This document shows, piece by piece, positions 1-11,563 of a stretch of 64,000 bases of DNA; positions within the stretch are counted from its first letter, which is position 1; each line of letters starts with the position of its first letter. The position numbers and the translations under genes were made by a program. This DNA comes from Elusimicrobiota bacterium (GTDB taxonomy: Bacteria > Elusimicrobiota > Elusimicrobia > UBA1565 > UBA9628): positions 3,102,908 through 3,166,907 of the forward strand of contig CP096137.1 of NCBI GenBank assembly GCA_023213235.1, given 5' to 3'. The notes beneath the pieces are model-generated. The model had not been told where the DNA came from and did not search any database. It was given only the letters and a program-made list of their open reading frames with translations.

Positions 1-277
1 GGGATCCGCGACGCCCTGCAGCGCCTCGGCGGCCGGACCGCGCCGATGCGCCCGTACCTCCAGGATTTCTCGCTGGGCAAGCCGCGCTACACCGACCCCT
101 ACGTGCGCGCGCAGATCATGGCCGCCGAGGAGCTCGGCGTCCGCGGCTGGATCCTCTGGAACGCCCAGAACAACTACACGTGGTCGGCCGTCGCCGCCGG
201 CCCCGTGATCCGCCTTCCCCCGAAGCCCCCAAGCCGCCCAAGAAGAAGCCCGCGCCCGCCCCCGCCCAGGAGAAGAA

Positions 278-281
<4 letters not shown>
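1..281 (+). pseudogene. C-terminal end of a DUF4015 putative glycoside hydrolase (partial, frameshifted)
   Basis: The window opens inside this gene, so only the last ~90 residues are visible. The segment around GVRGWILWNAQNNYTW matches the closing strand of DUF4015 (PF13200), a family of putative TIM-barrel glycoside hydrolases. The frame then runs off into arginine/proline-rich nonsense. Adding one C to the C5 run near 215–219 restores a natural tail of PKPPKKKPAPAPAQEKK and a TGA at 279–281, which overlaps the ATG of the next gene at 278. I therefore read it as an intact gene with a one-base loss. Substrate and localisation cannot be judged from this fragment. Confidence 0.6.
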
Positions 282-3187
<2,906 letters not shown>

Positions 3188-3196
3188 AGAGGCGCG

Positions 3197-3968
3197 TCAG
3201 CGCGGCGCGGCCTCGACGTCGTCGCCCGCGGCGCCCGCGACGTCGAGCTGCTTCATCAGCGCCTCGCGCTGCTCGGGCGGCAGGTTCGCGTTGGCGAGCT
3301 GCTTCTTGATGTCCGCGATCGAGGCGCCGACGTCGCCGGCGACCTTGCCGGAGCCGGCGGTCGTGCCCCCTTCGCGGCGCCCTGGAAGTTGTAGACCGGG
3401 CCCGCCGCGCGGCCCATCAGTTCGCTGCGGCTCTTGACGCCGTAGGTCACCGAGGCGACCGCCGCGTCGCCCCCGAGGCCCCGTCGCCCGACGGAGCGGC
3501 GGCCGCGGGCTTCTTGGCGAGCTTGGCGGGCGCCTTCTCGGCGTCTTTCGGCTTCTCGCCCACCCTCGCCTCGGCCGACGTCGAAGCCTCGGCCGTCAGG
3601 TGCTCGGAGGCCTTCAGCGCGGGACGGCCGTCGGCGCGCGCGGGCGCGGCGGAGGCGGCGCGGGCGGACTGCGCGGCGTCGGCGGAGCCGGCGCGGGCCT
3701 CGGCGGGAGCGGCGGCCTCGATGGATTCGCCGCCGCCGACGAGCGGAGCCGGAGACTGCTCGCGGCGCTCCGACAGGGGCGCCGAGGGCCGGGGCATGGA
3801 CGAGCCGAGATCGATCGGGGCCGCGGCGGGAGCGGGCCGCGAGGCCGACGCGCCGCCCAGGAGCTTCGAGTGGACGAACAAGGCGCCGCCGCCGATGGCG
3901 ACGACCGCGGCGAAGCCCACGAGGCCCGCGCCCAACGCCTGGAGATTGGATTTGTTCTGCTCGCTCAT
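3197..3968 (-). CDS. Membrane-anchored Ala/Pro-rich protein, unknown function (two frameshifts)
   Basis: The start at 3968 is preceded by a strong Shine-Dalgarno (GGAGGAGGAAGT before ATG) and a TACACT -10 further upstream. Residues 14–35 form one transmembrane helix (GAGLVGFAAVVAIGGGALFV) after a short cytoplasmic tail. An Ala/Pro/Glu-rich low-complexity stretch follows, typical of an extended periplasmic linker. The frame breaks near 3470 and again near 3368, both at C5 runs. Restoring one base at each gives a continuous ending, including VTYGVKSRSELMGRAAG, a helical segment (IADIKKQLANANLPPEQREA) and a TGA at 3197–3199. I do not recognise a catalytic domain. It could be an envelope scaffold or a TonB/FimV-like spacer protein. 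Confidence 0.6.
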
Positions 3969-4065
3969 ACTTCCTCCTCCGCCGCCTTCAGTGTAGACCC
4001 CAGGGCGACGAGGCGCAAGAGGGAATGCCCGATTTAATCCGATTTTTACGGTCTTTACCGCGCTT

Positions 4066-5112
4066 TTACGCGGAAACGGACAATTGGGCCGACAGATCGG
4101 CCAGGACCTTGTCGCCGGGGAACCGGGCCGTGGCGGCCGCCGCGCAACGGGCGGCCTCCTCGGTGCGGCCCAGGGCGGTCAGGGCGCGGATTCCGTTGAC
4201 GTGGAAGGAGCGCTCCTCGGGGTACTTGGCCACCGCGCGGCGGCACAGCGCGGCGCATTCGTCCATGCGGCCGCAGCGGCCGTAGATCGCCGACAGCCCG
4301 ACCCAGGCGTAGGCCTCGTGGCCGCGGTGCTCGAACCACTCGCACAGCGCCTCGGCCTCGCCGTACATCTCGAAGGCGAGCAACGACGCGAACAGGTCCT
4401 CGAGATAGCGGTCGGCGCCGCCGTCGTCGGCCGTGACGCGGCGCAGGATCTGCAGAAAGTGCCGGCAGGGCGTCCACGCGTGGCGGCCGCCGCCGAGGGG
4501 CAGCCGCACGAGGCGGCGCAGGTCCTCGGGCGCGAACCGTCCCGCCTCGGGCATCAAGAGCAGGCGCGGCTTGTCCTCGCCGGGCAGGGGCTTGAGCCGC
4601 CCGAACGACAGCCGCGCGCCCGCCGGGATGATGAGACGCTCGAAGGGAAGCTCGTAGCGCTTGGGACCCTCGTCGGCGATCTTGCCTTCCGACAGGGCCC
4701 TCACCTCATTCCACGGCACCGCGATCGAGACGCCGGGATCGAGGAAAAGGCGGATGCCGGCGAAGCGCTGCACGCCGCGCAGCAGGCCGAACACCTGGCC
4801 GGGCATGTGGCCCATCCACAGGAATTCCTTGCCGCGCGGAGTCTTCAGCTTGCGCGCCGCGACGAAGTCGCGCACGCGGTCGCGCGCGGGGAACACCGGC
4901 ACCCACACGCCGCCGAGCTCCGGGTCCTTGTCCGCCCAGACCGGGAACGACGAGTCGGGCGCGGCGACGCGCTTCATCTCTCCGTCCTTGAGCGGCTCGT
5001 CGACCGTGAGCAGATAGGTCTCCGAGCGCAGCAGCTCCTTGAACAGGGCCGTGCGCGGGCTGCGCGGGTCGACGAAGGCCCGCCGGATCAGGTGCTCGAG
5101 ATTCTCGACCAT
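4066..5112 (-). CDS. SseB-like N-terminal domain protein with C-terminal TPR-like repeats
   Basis: I place the start at the ATG at 5112, preceded by AAGTGAAGGTG, rather than the upstream TTG. The N-terminal part (LEHLIRRAFVDPRSPRTALF through ETYLLTV and WVPVFPARDRV) resembles the SseB N-terminal domain, which is often found in bacterial proteins of unclear function. The C-terminal ~120 residues contain TPR-like helical pairs with typical A/Y/G spacing (YLEDLFASLLAFEMYGEAEAL, AYAWVGLSAIYGRCGRMDEC). No signal peptide or membrane helix is seen, so it is probably cytosolic. Its role is unknown; TPRs suggest a protein partner. It lies downstream of, and on the same strand as, the SDR gene, separated by about 30 bp. 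Confidence 0.6.
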   Translation of the reverse strand: MVENLEHLIRRAFVDPRSPRTALFKELLRSETYLLTVDEPLKDGEMKRVAAPDSSFPVWADKDPELGGVWVPVFPARDRVRDFVAARKLKTPRGKEFLWMGHMPGQVFGLLRGVQRFAGIRLFLDPGVSIAVPWNEVRALSEGKIADEGPKRYELPFERLIIPAGARLSFGRLKPLPGEDKPRLLLMPEAGRFAPEDLRRLVRLPLGGGRHAWTPCRHFLQILRRVTADDGGADRYLEDLFASLLAFEMYGEAEALCEWFEHRGHEAYAWVGLSAIYGRCGRMDECAALCRRAVAKYPEERSFHVNGIRALTALGRTEEAARCAAAATARFPGDKVLADLSAQLSVSA

Positions 5113-5144
5113 CACCTTCACTTTAGCCCCGGAACCCGAGGGCG

Positions 5145-5948
5145 TCAAGGCCTATGGACGCGTCTTTTTTCGACGGGCGGGCCGCCCAGCGAGCGGTCCA
5201 TCCCGGTCAGCGCGCACAGCAAATCCCCGACGGAGGAGGGCAGCGCCTTGAGCAGCGGGATGAGCTTCACCATCGCGGGCTCGCGCACATACAGACGGTC
5301 CGCTCGCACGGCCGAGACGATCTCGCGCGCGAGCGCATCCGGCTTCAGCCACGGCGCAATGGCGGGCGGCGTGCAGCCATTAAACATTCCGGTGTCGATG
5401 AACGACGGACAGACGATGGTCGTCTTGATGCCGCCGTGCCCGGCGCGGCGCAACTCCATTCGGATCGACTCGGCCAAGCCGACGACCGCGTGCTTGGTGG
5501 CGCTGTAGACGGCCATGCCCGGTACTCCCAAAAGTCCCGCGGCGGAAGCGGTCCACACGAGATGTCCCGAGCCGCGCGAGATCATTCCGGGAAGGAAGGC
5601 GCGCGCGACATATATATAGGAAGTGAGGTTCACAGCGATCTGGCGACTGATGTCCGATTCGGAGTTCTCAAGAAAGTCGCCAGGCGCGTGGACCCCCGCA
5701 TTGTTGAAAAGCACGTCGACCGGTCCCACCTTGGCCGCGGCCTCCCGCACCGCCGTCGGGTCCGTCACATCGACCACCCACCCTTCGGCCATGACCTTCT
5801 CCGCGCGAAGCGCGGAAAGCGCCGCCTCCAGCCGTTCGCCGTTCAAGTCCCACAGCGCCACGTGGACCTGCTCTTTCACGAGGGCACGCGCGATCGCCAG
5901 GCCAAGACCTCCGGCGCCGCCGGTGATCATGGCCCTCTTACCCTGCAT
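5145..5948 (-). CDS. Short-chain dehydrogenase/reductase (SDR)
   Basis: A 267-residue classical SDR. The nucleotide-binding glycine motif TGGAGGLG is at residues 9–16, NNAG at 82–85, and the catalytic set Ser135, Tyr148 and Lys152 (YSATK) is intact. It should reduce or oxidise a hydroxyl/keto group with NAD(P)(H); the substrate cannot be told from sequence. The C-terminal tail (about 190–267) carries a hydrophobic stretch, as in SDRs acting on lipids or retinoid-like substrates. Its ATG lies 11 bp inside the 3' end of proA, so it is probably translated from the proline operon mRNA, although no functional link to proline is evident. Confidence 0.9.
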   Translation of the reverse strand: MQGKRAMITGGAGGLGLAIARALVKEQVHVALWDLNGERLEAALSALRAEKVMAEGWVVDVTDPTAVREAAAKVGPVDVLFNNAGVHAPGDFLENSESDISRQIAVNLTSYIYVARAFLPGMISRGSGHLVWTASAAGLLGVPGMAVYSATKHAVVGLAESIRMELRRAGHGGIKTTIVCPSFIDTGMFNGCTPPAIAPWLKPDALAREIVSAVRADRLYVREPAMVKLIPLLKALPSSVGDLLCALTGMDRSLGGPPVEKRRVHRP

Positions 5949-7188
5949 GTCGCACCTGGCCGCGCCCGCGGACCACGAACTTCTCGCACGTCAGACCCTC
6001 GAGCGCGACGGGCCCCCGCGCATGCAGCTTCTGCGTGCTGATCCCCATCTCCGCTCCCAGCCCGAACTCCCCGCCGTCGGTGAACCGCGTCGACGCGTTG
6101 TGATACACCGCGCCCGCGTCCGCTTCCCGCAGGAACTTCGCCGCCCGCGCCGCGTCCTTCGTGACGATGGCTTCGGCCAGGCCGGAGCCGTGCCGCGCGA
6201 TGTGCCCGAGCGCCTCGTCCAAATCCTTCACGATTTTAACCGACAGGATCAGCGCCAAGTACTCCGTGTCCCAGTCTTTTTCGGTCGCGGCCTTGATCCC
6301 GGGCAGGATCCTCCGCGTCTTCGCGTCTCCGCGCAGCTCGACGCCGTTCTCCGCGTAGATCGCGGCCATGCGCGGCAGGAACCTCGCCGCGATCTTCTCG
6401 TGGACGAGAAGCGTCTCCATCGCGTTGCACACGCCCGGCCGCTCCGCCTTCGCGTTGAGCGCGATCCTCTCCGCCATCGCGAGGTCGGCCTTGTCGTCGA
6501 CGTAGACGTGGACGAGCCCCTTGTCGTGCGCGAGCACCGGGATCATCGACTCGCGCCGCACCGCGACGGTCAGGTCGGGGCCTCCGCGAGGGATCACGAG
6601 GTCGATCAAGGAGTCGAGGGTCAGGAGTTCGCGCACGGCCGCGCGGTCGGGATCGTTCACGAAGCCGACCGAACCCGGCGGCAGGCCGGCCTTGCGCAGG
6701 CCCGCGCGCAGCGCGTCCGCGATCGCGGCGTTGGTGCGCACGGTCTCCTTGCCGCCGCGCAGGATCGCGGCGTTGCCGGACTTGAGCGCGAGGCCCGCCG
6801 CGTCGGCCGTGACGCCGGGCCGCGACTCGTAGATGATCGCCACGACGCCGAGCGGCACGCGCATGCGGTCGATGACGAGGCCGTTCGGCCGGCGCGCGAA
6901 CTTCCGCGTCGTCCCGACCGGGTCGGGCAGGCGCGCGACCTGCTCGAGCGCGGCGGCGATCGCCTCGACGCGATTCGGGCTCAGCGTCATCCGCTCAATG
7001 AAGGCGGGCGGGCGCCCGGACTCGCGCACCGCCGCGAGCTCGCGCGCGTTGGCGGCGAGCACCTTTCTCGAGGAGCGCCGCAGGGCGGCGGCCATAGCGC
7101 GCAGGGCCTTGTTCTTGACGGACGTCGGCGTCTTGGCGAGGACCCGCGACGCGGCTTTCGCCTCTTCGGCCAGCTTTCGGACGTTCAT
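5938..7188 (-). CDS. proA: Gamma-glutamyl phosphate reductase
   Basis: Second enzyme of proline synthesis: NADPH-dependent reduction of glutamyl-5-phosphate to glutamate-5-semialdehyde in the cytosol. The 416-residue length is normal. Diagnostic segments include VPLGVVAIIYESRPGVT, LKSGNAAILRGGKE, the catalytic-cysteine region KAERPGVCNAMETLLVH and the closing HNASTRFTDGGEFGLGAEMG. The start at 7188 overlaps the proB stop (ATGA), which is the usual translationally coupled proBA arrangement. The sequence also reads open upstream to 7608, but that stretch only shadows proB. All expected residues are present and the gene appears intact. Confidence 0.96.
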   Translation of the reverse strand: MNVRKLAEEAKAASRVLAKTPTSVKNKALRAMAAALRRSSRKVLAANARELAAVRESGRPPAFIERMTLSPNRVEAIAAALEQVARLPDPVGTTRKFARRPNGLVIDRMRVPLGVVAIIYESRPGVTADAAGLALKSGNAAILRGGKETVRTNAAIADALRAGLRKAGLPPGSVGFVNDPDRAAVRELLTLDSLIDLVIPRGGPDLTVAVRRESMIPVLAHDKGLVHVYVDDKADLAMAERIALNAKAERPGVCNAMETLLVHEKIAARFLPRMAAIYAENGVELRGDAKTRRILPGIKAATEKDWDTEYLALILSVKIVKDLDEALGHIARHGSGLAEAIVTKDAARAAKFLREADAGAVYHNASTRFTDGGEFGLGAEMGISTQKLHARGPVALEGLTCEKFVVRGRGQVRHAG

Positions 7189-8275
7189 GGCTTGAGAACC
7201 GCGAGATTGTCGCGATGGATCAGCTCGTCGGCGGGCTTGGAGCCCAGGATGGACTCGATCTCGGCCGTCTTGCGGCCCATGATCTTCTGAAGGTCCGCCG
7301 AGCCGTAGTTCGCGAGCCCGCGCGCGAACTCGGCGCCTCCCTCGGCGACGCCGATCACGTCTCCCGCCTCGAAAGAGCCGCTGACGGACTTCACGCCGGA
7401 CGGAAGGAGACTCTTGCCCATCTCGGCGAGCGCGGCGCGAGCCCCCGCGTCCACCGATACGGTTCCTTTCGGCTTCGACGCGAATGCGAGCCACTGACGG
7501 CGCTTGGCGAGAGGCTTGTCCTCCGGCGCGAAGCGCGTCCCGACGCTCTCGCCGGCGAGGATGGCCGTCAACGTGCCAGGCTTCGTCCCGTTGGCCACGA
7601 CGGCGCAAATGCCGCCCTCGGCCGCCTGCGCCGCGGCCCGGACCTTCGACTCCATGCCGCCGGTGCCCTTCGGTCCGGCTTTGCCGACGCGGGCCGCGGC
7701 CTTGCCGGAACGGACTTCGGCAATCAGGGCGGCGCCGGGAACCTTGCGCGGATCGTCGGTGAACAGTCCGTCCTGATCGGTGAGCAGGACGAGCAAGGTG
7801 GCGTCGACGAGTCCCGCCACGAGAGACGATAATCCGTCGTTGTCTCCGAACTTGATCTCCTCGACGGCGACCGTGTCGTTCTCGTTGACGACCGGCACGA
7901 CGCCGAGACGCAGGAGGGTCAGCATCGTGTTGCGGGCGTTCAGGTAGCGGCCGCGGTCCCGCAGGTCGTCTCCGGACAGCAGCACCTGCGCGACGGTGGT
8001 CTTCGACGGCTCGAACGCGCGCTCCCAGGCGCGCATCAGACGGCTCTGGCCGACCGCGGCCGCCGCCTGCTTGAGCTGGACGCTGGGCCTGGCCTCGAGC
8101 TTGAGCGTCGCGCGGCCGGCGAGAATGGCGCCGGACGAGACGACGATCGCCTCGTGGCCCTGCGCGCGGGCGAAGGCGATCTCGGAGGCGATGCGGCCGA
8201 GCGTCTCGGAGGAGAGGCCTTCGCCTCCCCCGACAGCACGCCGGACCCGAGCTTGACGACGATGCGCTGCTTCAT
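7185..8275 (-). CDS. proB: Glutamate 5-kinase (one frameshift near the N-terminus)
   Basis: First step of proline synthesis, ATP-dependent phosphorylation of glutamate. The N-terminus MKQRIVVKLGSGVLSG is typical of the amino-acid kinase fold. The main body contains VVPVVNENDTVAVEEIKFGDND and the C-terminal PUA domain (SVDAGARAALAEMGKSLLPSGV onward), giving the usual length of about 363 residues. The frame breaks at a G5 run near 8225. One extra G restores SETLGRIASEIAFARAQGHE and joins both halves. I regard this as an assembly error because the rest is perfectly conserved and proA is coupled by a 4-bp overlap. Confidence 0.9.
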
Positions 8276-8329
8276 TCCGCCATCAGCGTATCAAAATCAC
8301 TCGCGTCTTCGGCGGGGGCGAGGGGCGAG

Positions 8330-8338
8330 TTATCCACA
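8330..8338 (+). promoter_or_regulatory. Perfect DnaA box
   Basis: TTATCCACA, the canonical DnaA-box consensus, lies in the ~130-bp divergent region between proB and def. Only one box is seen, so this is not evidence for an origin. It could be a DnaA-regulated promoter element or chance. Confidence 0.4.
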
Positions 8339-8341
8339 AAA

Positions 8342-8355
8342 GTTCAACGTTGAAC
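8342..8355. promoter_or_regulatory. Perfect 14-bp palindrome (operator candidate) between proB and def
   Basis: GTTCAACGTTGAAC is a perfect dyad three bases after the DnaA box in the divergent proB/def intergenic region. Short perfect dyads in promoter regions usually bind homodimeric repressors. The cognate regulator is not identifiable here. Confidence 0.35.
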
Positions 8356-8407
8356 ACGCGCGCCGCGGCGATGACGGCGTCGGCCCGGATATGGCAAAAT
8401 GCGGTTC

Positions 8408-8950
8408 ATGAGCACCCGCATCGTCTCCCCCGGCGTCCGGAAGGTCACCCAGCTCGGCAACCCCGTCCTCCGAAAAGTCCTGCGCAAGCTGAAGGCCGAC
8501 GAGGTCCGCTCCGAGGAGATCATGCGCCTCGTCGAGACCATGGCCGTCACGATGGACGAGTACGACGGCGTCGGCATCGCCGGCAACCAGGTCGGAGAGG
8601 ATCTCTCGGTCTTCGTCATGGGCCTGCCGAAGGACACCAAGCGCCACCCCGAGGGCATCGCGCTCACCGTCGTCTTCAACCCCGTCATCAAGTTCATCGG
8701 CGACGAAACCGAAGAGGACTGGGAGGGCTGCCTGTCGGTGCCGGAACTGCGCGGCATGGTGCGCCGCCACTCGAAGCTCGAGCTCTCGGGGCTTGGCCTC
8801 GACGGCAAGGCGTTCAAGAAGATCTACGAGGGATTCCCGGCCCGCGTGGTGCAGCACGAGACCGATCACTTGAACGGCCTCGTGTACCTCGACCGCATGG
8901 ACGGCCTGAAGACTCTCTCGTACATGAGCGAGATGGGCCGGCGCGGCTAG
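8408..8950 (+). CDS. def: Peptide deformylase
   Basis: Removes the formyl group from the N-terminal methionine of nascent proteins. All three signature motifs are present: GVGIAGNQVG (residues 54–63), EGCLSVP with metal-ligand Cys108, and HETDH (150–154) with the catalytic glutamate and two histidine ligands. The 180-residue length is normal. I choose the second ATG (8408) because the first (8399) overlaps a -10-like CAAAAT (8395–8400) that sits 7 nt before 8408, the spacing seen at several other promoters in this window. It stands apart from fmt, its common partner, and is followed after 4 bp by an ABC transporter. Confidence 0.93.
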   Translation: MSTRIVSPGVRKVTQLGNPVLRKVLRKLKADEVRSEEIMRLVETMAVTMDEYDGVGIAGNQVGEDLSVFVMGLPKDTKRHPEGIALTVVFNPVIKFIGDETEEDWEGCLSVPELRGMVRRHSKLELSGLGLDGKAFKKIYEGFPARVVQHETDHLNGLVYLDRMDGLKTLSYMSEMGRRG

Positions 8951-8954
8951 CGCC

Positions 8955-9932
8955 ATGCCCGTCGCGATCGAGACGAAGGGCCTCACCAAAGACTACCGCT
9001 CCCCCGTCAAGGAGCCGGGACTGTGGGGCGGCGTCAAATCCCTGTTCGACCGGAAGTGGAAGGACACGCGCGCCGTCGACGGCGTGACCTTCTCGATCGA
9101 GGAGGGCGAGCTCGTCGGCTTCCTCGGCGCCAACGGCGCCGGCAAGACGACCACGCTCAAGATGCTCTCCGGCCTGCTGACGCCCACCTCCGGCGAGGCG
9201 ACGGCCCTCGGATTCACGCCGTGGGAGCGGCGGCCGGACTTCCAGCGCTCGATCTCGCTCGTGATGGGCCAGCGCTCCCAGCTCTGGTGGGAGATCCCCG
9301 CCTACGAGACCTTTAAGCTCAACCAGGCCATCTACGGGCTGTCGGAGGCCGACTTCCGCCGTCACCTCGACGAGCTCGTCGAGCTGCTCGAGCTCGGCGA
9401 GCACCTGTCGGTCCCCGTCAAGAAGCTCTCGCTGGGCCAGCGCATGCGCTGCGAGCTCGCCGCCGCGCTCCTGCATCGGCCGAGACTCCTATTGCTCGAT
9501 GAACCCACGATCGGCCTGGACGTCGTCATGCAGAAGAACGTGCGCGAGTTCATCAAGGCCTACAACAAGCGCTCCGGCTCGACGATCATGCTCACGAGCC
9601 ACAACATGACCGACGTCGTCGAGCTGTGCCGCCGCGTCATCGTCATCGAGAAGGGCCGCCTGCTCTACGACGGCGCGCTCGACCGCCTCGTCGAGCGCTA
9701 CGCGGGCCACAAGATCATGCGCGCGCGCTTCACCGCCGACGTCGACGCGGCCGACCTCAAGTCGCTGGGAACGGTCGTGAAATATGAAGACCGCACGGCG
9801 ACGCTGGAAGTCCCGCGCGAGAGAATGGCCGCCAGCGCCGCGGCGCTCCTGCGCACCTATCCCGTCGCCGACCTCAACGTCGAGGAGGTCGCGATCGACG
9901 ACATCGTGCGGCGGCTGTTTACCCACGAATGA
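8955..9932 (+). CDS. ABC-2 type exporter ATP-binding subunit (COG4586-like)
   Basis: A 325-residue ATPase with Walker A GANGAGKTT (residues 58–66), the signature LSLGQRMRCELAAAL and Walker B LLLLDEPTIGLD. The extended N-terminus with GLWGGVKSLFDRKWKDTRAVDG and the phrase MGQRSQLWWEIPAYETF are characteristic of the COG4586 group, which pairs with two six-helix permeases of the COG4587 and COG3694 groups. It energises export of an unknown substrate. The stop overlaps the start of the first permease (ATGA), so the three genes form one operon. The substrate is not predictable; some relatives are linked to resistance or lipid/polysaccharide export. Confidence 0.92.
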   Translation: MPVAIETKGLTKDYRSPVKEPGLWGGVKSLFDRKWKDTRAVDGVTFSIEEGELVGFLGANGAGKTTTLKMLSGLLTPTSGEATALGFTPWERRPDFQRSISLVMGQRSQLWWEIPAYETFKLNQAIYGLSEADFRRHLDELVELLELGEHLSVPVKKLSLGQRMRCELAAALLHRPRLLLLDEPTIGLDVVMQKNVREFIKAYNKRSGSTIMLTSHNMTDVVELCRRVIVIEKGRLLYDGALDRLVERYAGHKIMRARFTADVDAADLKSLGTVVKYEDRTATLEVPRERMAASAAALLRTYPVADLNVEEVAIDDIVRRLFTHE

Positions 9933-10723
9933 GGACTTACTGGGTCGCCTATCAGATCGCGCTGCAGGAGACCCTGCAGAGGCGGTCGACCTTGCTGATG
10001 GACCGCGTCGGCGGCTTCGCGATCGTCGTGAGTCTGTACTCGTTCTGGACCGCGCTCATCGGCGACAAGGCGACCTTCCTCGGCTACACGCGCGAGGAGA
10101 TGCTGACCTACGTGCTCGCGCTCAACGTCCTGCGCTCGTTCGTCTTCACCGGACGCGGCTGGCAGCTCGTCGGCGAGATCTCGAGCGGCAAGATCTCCTC
10201 CTACCTCGTCCGGCCGCTCAGCTACCACGGCTACGCGCTCGCCCTCGACCTCGCGCAGAAGACCGTCCACGTCTGCGCGTCCTTCATCGAGGTCGGCCTG
10301 CTCGCGCTGCTCGTGCGCGGCGGCCTGTTCCTGCCGAGCGACCCCGCGACCTGGCTGCTCTTCGGCGCGGCCGTGCTGATGTCGTCGCTCCTGTTCTTCT
10401 TCCTCGAGTTCATGATCAGCTCGCTCGCGTTCTGGACCTCGGAGTCCGGCGGGCCGCTGTTCTGCTTCGAGCTGTTCCTCCAGTTCGCGGCCGGGGCCTT
10501 CTTCCCGCTCGACGTGCTGCCCGAGGGGCTGCGCCGCGCGCTCGAGGCGACGCCGTTCCCGTACATGATCTATTTCCCCGTGCGAGTGTTCCTCGAGAAG
10601 GTCCCGACCTCCGAGGCGCTGTCCTTGCTCGGTCGCGAGGCGATGTGGCTCGCGGCCGTGTACCTCTGCGCGATGGCCGTCTGGCGGCGAGGCGTGCGCT
10701 CGTACGCGGCGGAGGGAGGCTGA
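9929..10723 (+). CDS. ABC-2 family exporter permease (first subunit)
   Basis: A 264-residue integral membrane protein with about six hydrophobic helices, for example GGFAIVVSLYSFWTALIG and LLFGAAVLMSSLLFFFLEF. The N-terminal phrase YWVAYQIALQETLQRRSTLL is typical of the DUF990/COG4587 permeases that work with COG4586 ATPases. It overlaps the ATPase gene by 4 bp and the second permease by 1 bp (TGATG), so translation is coupled. It should form a heterodimeric channel with its neighbour in the cytoplasmic membrane. Confidence 0.87.
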   Translation: MRTYWVAYQIALQETLQRRSTLLMDRVGGFAIVVSLYSFWTALIGDKATFLGYTREEMLTYVLALNVLRSFVFTGRGWQLVGEISSGKISSYLVRPLSYHGYALALDLAQKTVHVCASFIEVGLLALLVRGGLFLPSDPATWLLFGAAVLMSSLLFFFLEFMISSLAFWTSESGGPLFCFELFLQFAAGAFFPLDVLPEGLRRALEATPFPYMIYFPVRVFLEKVPTSEALSLLGREAMWLAAVYLCAMAVWRRGVRSYAAEGG

Positions 10724-11517
10724 TGCGGGCCGCCCTCTCGAAGTATTGGCGCATCTGGCTGCGCACCGCCTCGATGGCGATGCAGGCGCAGCTCACCTAC
10801 CGCCTCGGGTCCTTCGGCTTCCTGCTCGGCAAGATGATGCGCCTGATGTTCTTCTTCGCGTTCATGGCCGCGGTCTTCAACCACGTCGAGACCGTCGCCG
10901 GCTACAACCTCGTCGAGACCGCGCTGTTCTTCATGACCTACAACCTCGTCGACATGACCGCGCAGATCCTCTTCCGCGGCGTCTACGGCGCGCGGCGCAC
11001 GGTCAGCGAGGGCGACTTCGACTTCTACCTCGTGCAGCCCTGCTCGCCCCTGTTCCGGATGACCTGCTCGAGCGTCGATTTCCTGGACATCATCACGATC
11101 ATCCCCGTCATCGTCATGACCGGCATGACCTTCGCGCGCCTGCCGCCCATCGGCTGGGAAGGCTACGCGGCCTACGCCCTGCTCATGGCCAACGGCGTCG
11201 CCCTGATCTTCGCGATCCACGTCCTCGTCGCGGCGCTCGCCGTGCGCACCCAGGAGCTCGAGAGCGCGATCTGGATCTACCGCGACGTGATGTTCATGGG
11301 CAAGTTCCCCGTCGACGTCTACGCGCCGGCCGTGCGCTGGGCGCTGACGCTCGGCATCCCGATCGCGGTCATGACGACCTTTCCCGCCAAGGCCCTTCTC
11401 GGACGCCTGTCCTTCGGCTGGATCGCCTACGCCTTCGCCCTGACCGCGGTCGCCCTGCCCCTGTCCTACTGGTTCTGGCGCGACTCCGTCGCCCGCTACA
11501 CCTCCAGCTCCAGCTAG
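10723..11517 (+). CDS. ABC-2 family exporter permease (second subunit)
   Basis: A 264-residue membrane protein beginning MRAALSKYWRIWLRTASM, the N-terminal signature of COG3694-type permeases. About six helices are seen, including LGKMMRLMFFFAFMAAVF and the conserved loop RTVSEGDFDFYLVQPCSPLF. Its start codon lies inside the stop of the first permease, so the frame also reads open upstream to 9784, which is not meaningful. Together with the two preceding genes it makes a complete ATPase–permease–permease exporter. The gene ends just before a tandem 12-bp repeat and the left arm of an inverted repeat. Confidence 0.87.
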   Translation: MRAALSKYWRIWLRTASMAMQAQLTYRLGSFGFLLGKMMRLMFFFAFMAAVFNHVETVAGYNLVETALFFMTYNLVDMTAQILFRGVYGARRTVSEGDFDFYLVQPCSPLFRMTCSSVDFLDIITIIPVIVMTGMTFARLPPIGWEGYAAYALLMANGVALIFAIHVLVAALAVRTQELESAIWIYRDVMFMGKFPVDVYAPAVRWALTLGIPIAVMTTFPAKALLGRLSFGWIAYAFALTAVALPLSYWFWRDSVARYTSSSS

Positions 11518-11518
11518 C

Positions 11519-11542
11519 GGTACGGTGTCCGGTACGGTGTCA
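11519..11542. repeat. Tandem 12-bp repeat next to the left inverted-repeat arm
   Basis: GGTACGGTGTCC at 11519–11530 is followed at once by GGTACGGTGTCA at 11531–11542. The second copy overlaps the left arm of the 30-bp inverted repeat and could be a trace of slippage or an insertion scar. Confidence 0.6.
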
Positions 11543-11563
11543 GGCCTTGCACTGTTGCAAAGT
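11534..11563 (+). repeat. Left arm of a perfect 30-bp inverted repeat framing the PilZ gene
   Basis: The 30 bases from 11534 to 11563 are the exact reverse complement of 11996–12025. Each arm contains the core GGTGTCAGGCCTTGCA and a small internal dyad TTGCA-CTGT-TGCAA. From memory, this core resembles repetitive GTGTCAGG-type sequences found near REP-associated (RAYT/IS200-like) transposases in other bacteria; that link is not shown here. Confidence 0.75.

Noticed and set aside
8330..8338. Chromosome replication origin
   Set aside because: There is only one DnaA box, no AT-rich unwinding element, and no dnaA, dnaN, gyrB or parAB nearby.
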